A program made the translations under genes and the position numbers. Below, one piece after another: positions 60,953-64,000 of a DNA stretch of 64,000 nt. The notes beneath the pieces were generated by a model. That model was not told the DNA's origin, searched no databases, and saw only the letters and a list, made by a program, of their open reading frames with translations. The stretch lies in the NCBI RefSeq assembly GCF_014212495.1, contig NZ_JACKZC010000002.1:248001-312000 (forward strand). Direction: 5' to 3'. Within the stretch, counting starts at the first letter, position 1. Each line of letters begins with the position of its first letter. Source of the DNA: Pontibacter sp. Tf4. Lineage in GTDB: Bacteria > Bacteroidota > Bacteroidia > Cytophagales > Hymenobacteraceae.

Positions 60953-63391
60953 TTGAAGCTACGATTTTACATATTCGGCCTGTTAATTACAATTTTGTTT
61001 TCAGCGGGCTGTGTTCCTACCAAAGATCTGGGCGAGGACGAAAAGCTGCTGGTAAGCATAAAACCGGTTGGTTTAAAGCACATTGAGAAGGCCTCGATCG
61101 AGAATCTGTACCAGCAGGAACCCAACCGTATGTTTTTAGGCTCAACGCCTTATTTGTGGATCTACAATGTTGGCAAAAACTTTTACGACCCGCCTAAAAT
61201 TGATGCACGCATACAGAAACAGATAAACCGCTGGCGCGAAAAAGTACAGGCAGCCGGCAGCGATACCGTTAAAGTGCGCAAGATCCGGAAGAAGTACAGC
61301 GACCGTGTTGCCCGCTTACGCGATAAAAAAGAGAACGGGAACTTCCTGATGCGTGTAGGGGAACCGCCTGCCATTTACGATTCTACGCTGATGCAGCAGA
61401 CCCTTGATCAGATCGCGATCTTTCTGAATGCCCAGGGTTACTTTAACCATACCCTTTCCCTCGATAAAAAGGTAAAAGATAAACTTGTATATATTACACT
61501 GAATATTGCAGAACAGGAACCATACCGGTACTCCTCATTTACATATGCTATACCAGATACGGCAATTCTGTCGCTGGTAAAAACTACCGCCGGAAGGTCT
61601 TTGCTGAAGCTGAATGATATTTACAATGAAGATAAACTGACTGAAGAGCGGACGCGCTTGTATGAGTTGCTCCGAAATAACGGTTATTACGATTTTGCCC
61701 GCGCCTACATTGAATTTGAAATCGATACGCTGATTGGGAAACCTAACGCTGCCGATGTAACCACCATCATTCGTAACCCTGAAACCGGCGGGCGCCACCA
61801 GGTATATGAGGTAAATAAGGTTTATTTTAAAACGGATGTAGACCGCTTCGGGATCCCGCGCGACACGATAAAGTATAACGGCATAAACTATGTAGCCTAT
61901 AATCAGCAGTACTCACCCAGAATACTTGACAAGAAAGTAGACATTTACCCGGGCCAGAAGTACAGCCAGTTGCAAACTGCTACCACACAGCGTAACCTCG
62001 CCGACCTGGATGTGTTCCAGTTCAACAACATTCTTTACAACAAAATTGGCAGCCCGACAGATAGTATTTACAAGCTCAATGCTTTTATCAATGCCATACC
62101 ATCCAAACGCTTCCAGGAAACTACAGAACTGGGCTTAAACTATACCGAGCGTACACCCGGGCCATTCTCCAGTATCCGGCTGCGCATGCGCAACGTGTTT
62201 GGCGGTGCCGAAAACCTTGATCTGGGTGTTCGTGCCGGTTTTGAAGGACAGATCAGTTTAACGGAACAAAGCGAAACGGTAATGATAAAGGAATTTGGGG
62301 GCGACCTGGCCCTCACCTTCCCTACCATTATGGTTCCGGGTGGCGGTAACCTGCTGACCAAGTATAGTCCACGCACCCGTATTTATACTGGCTTTACCAA
62401 CGTAGACCGCCAGGAATATAAGCGCTCCAACTACGAGCTTTCCCTGGATTATATCTGGCAGAAATCACGCACGCCATTACAGCCCCCTGTGTTGCAGTAC
62501 ATCTTTTCGCCGGTTAACTTAAACATTGTACAGGTCGATACTATTTCAGAGGATTTCAAGCGAAACCTGGAACGCTATAGTCAGGGCAGCCGCTCCCTTA
62601 TCGAGAGTTTTAACAGTGCGTTTATCTCCTCCATGTCTTTTAATCTGATCTACAATACCAACGACTTTACGCAGTCGCGCAACGCCCGCTATTTCAGGGG
62701 CCTGGTAGAAGTTGGTGGCCTGTCGCAGGAATTGGGGCTGAATGTATCCATTAACAACCTGAATACCTACCAGTTCGTCCGCTTTAACCCCGACTACAGG
62801 CGCTACATACCGCTGGGCAACAAGCAGTTCTTTGTGTATAGGGTAAATACTGGTATTGCTGCTCCTATCTTTCAATCGCAGATCCTGCCTTACGATAAAT
62901 ACTTTTTTGCCGGTGGTGCATCCAGTGTGCGCGCCTGGCAATCGCGCCGCCTGGGGCCCGGTTCTTTTGCACAACTACAGGAAGTGACCGATGAGAACGG
63001 AGAAACCATACTGGTGCGTGATTTTGAAGCCGAACAGCCTGGTAGCGTGTTGCTGGAGCTAAGTACAGAATACAGGTTCAATATCTTCAGTTTCCTGAAT
63101 GGGGCCTTTTTTGTAGATGCCGGTAACGTATGGACACTGGAACAGGATGCAGCCCGACCGGGTGCCTCGTTTGAGATGAATAATTTTTACAAGGAGTTGG
63201 CAGTAGGTACCGGCTTTGGCCTTCGCTTTGACCTGACGGTATTGGTACTGCGCTTCGATTTTGCTACCAAGGTGTATGATCCGGGTGGCATCAACGGCAA
63301 AAAGTTCGTCCTCGGCGATTTCCGTTTCTCCGAGTTCTTTACCGGCAGTAACCAGAATAACCTGAATATTGGGATCGGCTATCCATTCTAA
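60953..63391 (+). CDS. tamL: TamL-like lipidated Omp85 protein (BamA/TamA family)
   Basis: The 812-residue protein begins with a lipoprotein signal (lipobox FSAGC, Cys20), then POTRA-like periplasmic domains (about 100-380, several with PxxxF-type strands) and a C-terminal Omp85 barrel (about 430-812). The barrel includes a GGASSVRAWQSRRLGPG motif and ends in NLNIGIGYPF. Lipidated TamA homologues called TamL occur in Bacteroidota and work with TamB in envelope assembly; no tamB lies in this window. The only usable start is TTG at 60953: the frame is closed by a TAA at 60935 and has no ATG or GTG between. The gene contains one CTATAG. Confidence 0.85.
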   Translation: MKLRFYIFGLLITILFSAGCVPTKDLGEDEKLLVSIKPVGLKHIEKASIENLYQQEPNRMFLGSTPYLWIYNVGKNFYDPPKIDARIQKQINRWREKVQAAGSDTVKVRKIRKKYSDRVARLRDKKENGNFLMRVGEPPAIYDSTLMQQTLDQIAIFLNAQGYFNHTLSLDKKVKDKLVYITLNIAEQEPYRYSSFTYAIPDTAILSLVKTTAGRSLLKLNDIYNEDKLTEERTRLYELLRNNGYYDFARAYIEFEIDTLIGKPNAADVTTIIRNPETGGRHQVYEVNKVYFKTDVDRFGIPRDTIKYNGINYVAYNQQYSPRILDKKVDIYPGQKYSQLQTATTQRNLADLDVFQFNNILYNKIGSPTDSIYKLNAFINAIPSKRFQETTELGLNYTERTPGPFSSIRLRMRNVFGGAENLDLGVRAGFEGQISLTEQSETVMIKEFGGDLALTFPTIMVPGGGNLLTKYSPRTRIYTGFTNVDRQEYKRSNYELSLDYIWQKSRTPLQPPVLQYIFSPVNLNIVQVDTISEDFKRNLERYSQGSRSLIESFNSAFISSMSFNLIYNTNDFTQSRNARYFRGLVEVGGLSQELGLNVSINNLNTYQFVRFNPDYRRYIPLGNKQFFVYRVNTGIAAPIFQSQILPYDKYFFAGGASSVRAWQSRRLGPGSFAQLQEVTDENGETILVRDFEAEQPGSVLLELSTEYRFNIFSFLNGAFFVDAGNVWTLEQDAARPGASFEMNNFYKELAVGTGFGLRFDLTVLVLRFDFATKVYDPGGINGKKFVLGDFRFSEFFTGSNQNNLNIGIGYPF

Positions 63392-63495
63392 GACCAGTGA
63401 TTTCAGAGATTCTTCTGATTTTTATGATTTTCTTTGAATAGCGATTGAAGGCTTTTTTAGATTTCCAGGGCTTGGAGCGTTCTTGGCAGTTCAAC

Positions 63496-63538
63496 TTAAC
63501 CACAAAGGTCACTAAGGTTGCACAATGTTCGCAGAGGC
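63496..63538. repeat. Fragment of a dispersed intergenic repeat
   Basis: A segment with AACCACAAAGGTCACTAAGG and CACAATGTTCGCAGAGG resembles a repeat (ACCACAAAGGCACTAAG...) that I know from intergenic DNA of many bacterial genomes. Only one copy was noticed in this window. Confidence 0.35.
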
Positions 63539-63627
63539 GTAATCAATCTCAAATTTATAACACTACTCGCATTTCAGGGCATCATAAGAATCAGGGCCAC
63601 AAATCATTGGTAGATATTGGGCCAAAG

Positions 63628-63656
63628 AAAAGCCCCGCTATAGTTAGCAGGGCTTT
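63628..63656 (-). terminator. Hairpin and likely terminator after the dehydrogenase gene, palindrome in the loop
   Basis: Arms AAAGCCC and GGGCTTT with an inner GCTA/TAGC pair; the loop region contains CTATAG. It lies between the TamL gene and the convergent gene ending at 63681. Confidence 0.6.
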
Positions 63657-63680
63657 CGGTTTTATAGTTTGCAAACTGTT

Positions 63681-64000
63681 TTAGTAGTTCAACAGTTCTT
63701 TTATAGTTGCAGCTACTTTATCCGGGTTCGGCAACATCATTTTCTCAAGCTCCACATTCAGCGGTATGGCAGGCAGGTTGGCAGCACCTAAGGTATAAAC
63801 CGGCGCATCCAGCTGTTGGAAACAAACTTTTGAGATACGACCCGCCAATGATTCGGCAAAGGAGTTCATCAGAGGCTCTTCTGTCAGCACCAATGCTTTG
63901 CCATGCCGTTTTACCGAAGCCACTACCGCATCAAAATCCAGCGGATTCAGTGTGCGCAGGTCTAAGATCTCTACGCTGCCCGGGAATTGCTTGGAAGCAG
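63681..64000 (-). CDS. 2-oxoacid dehydrogenase E1, C-terminal transketolase domain (5' part outside the window)
   Basis: Partial gene: only the last 105 or so codons are inside, and the frame runs off the right edge. The readable part (SKQFPGSVEILDLRTLNPLD, ALVLTEEPLMNSFAESLAGRI and FQQLDAPVYTLGAANLPAIP) matches the C-terminal domain of the beta part of pyruvate or branched-chain 2-oxoacid dehydrogenase E1. In Bacteroidota this may be a separate beta subunit or a fused alpha-beta protein; the window cannot decide. The stop is at 63681-63683. A GTG at 63921 is an internal codon, not a start. Confidence 0.75.
   Translation of the reverse strand, partial: ASKQFPGSVEILDLRTLNPLDFDAVVASVKRHGKALVLTEEPLMNSFAESLAGRISKVCFQQLDAPVYTLGAANLPAIPLNVELEKMMLPNPDKVAATIKELLNY

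Larger units (their letters stand above)
63392..63680. other. Intergenic region with a dispersed-repeat fragment
   Basis: About 290 bp between convergent genes. It holds AT-rich sequence to 63450 and a segment beginning TTAACCACAAAGGTCACTAA near 63496 (listed as repeat). A hairpin with a CTATAG in its loop follows near 63628-63656. No ORF stands out. Confidence 0.5.

Overview
The window is ordinary chromosomal DNA of a Bacteroidota bacterium, most likely Cytophagales/Hymenobacteraceae (Pontibacter-like is my best guess, from gene content and style, not from a search). The signs are -7 promoter boxes of the TAnnTTTG type, few Shine-Dalgarno sequences, an arginine operon with an ArgF'-type (acyl-ornithine) carbamoyltransferase, a lipidated TamA-like Omp85 protein, a DUF349 coiled-coil protein and many lipobox lipoproteins. 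No phage, insertion sequence, CRISPR array or rRNA operon was seen; two tandem tRNA-Thr(UGU) genes are present.

Layout. 0-5.4 kb: phosphoesterase, carbonic anhydrase, a PLP racemase with a GNAT acetyltransferase, and an aspartyl protease with a PDZ domain. 5.9-14.5 kb: one arginine operon (GNAT-argG-argC-argD-argF'-argB-argE-argH) closed by a strong terminator. 14.7-18.9 kb: a tightly overlapping four-gene cluster (C39-like peptidase, RimK-like ATP-grasp ligase, GCS2-type carboxylate-amine ligase, N-formylglutamate amidohydrolase), which looks like a biosynthetic system for a small amide-linked metabolite of unknown identity. 19-26 kb: stress and envelope genes (YqaE-type lipoprotein, CbpA-type DnaJ, pseudouridine synthase, CDF transporter, MsrA). 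26-30 kb: gyrA followed by a secreted TPR protein. 30-37 kb: SDR, membrane hydrolase, GNAT-like protein, two tRNA-Thr, DUF349 and YqgE. 37-43.7 kb: pdxH, DUF1015, Maf, RlmI-like and RsmF-like methyltransferases, a Nudix enzyme. 43.9-49 kb: an AT-rich probable newcomer, then a serine dehydratase-TolC-efflux adaptor-GpsA operon. 49-64 kb: tryptophan dioxygenase, an FAD protein, a CoA-binding protein, the YbbP/YbbA ABC system divergent from a TesA-like esterase, a sigma factor with putative anti-sigma and beta-barrel genes, a TrmH methyltransferase, TamL, and the 3' end of a 2-oxoacid dehydrogenase gene.

The strongest signal outside genes is a highly iterated palindrome, AACTATAGTT (core CTATAG). 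By hand I count about 110 CTATAG cores and 13 perfect 10-mers in 64 kb, against roughly 16 and less than 0.1 expected for random sequence with equal base frequencies. It occurs in coding and intergenic DNA, forms clusters between genes, abuts start codons and supplies Leu-stop ends of at least three genes. It is absent from gyrA and several other conserved genes. It resembles in behaviour the HIP1 palindrome of cyanobacteria, and its function is unknown to me. Several other small dispersed repeat families are also present (a C-rich/G-rich REP-like pair, a GTCATTTCGA hairpin family and AT-rich intra-operon tracts).
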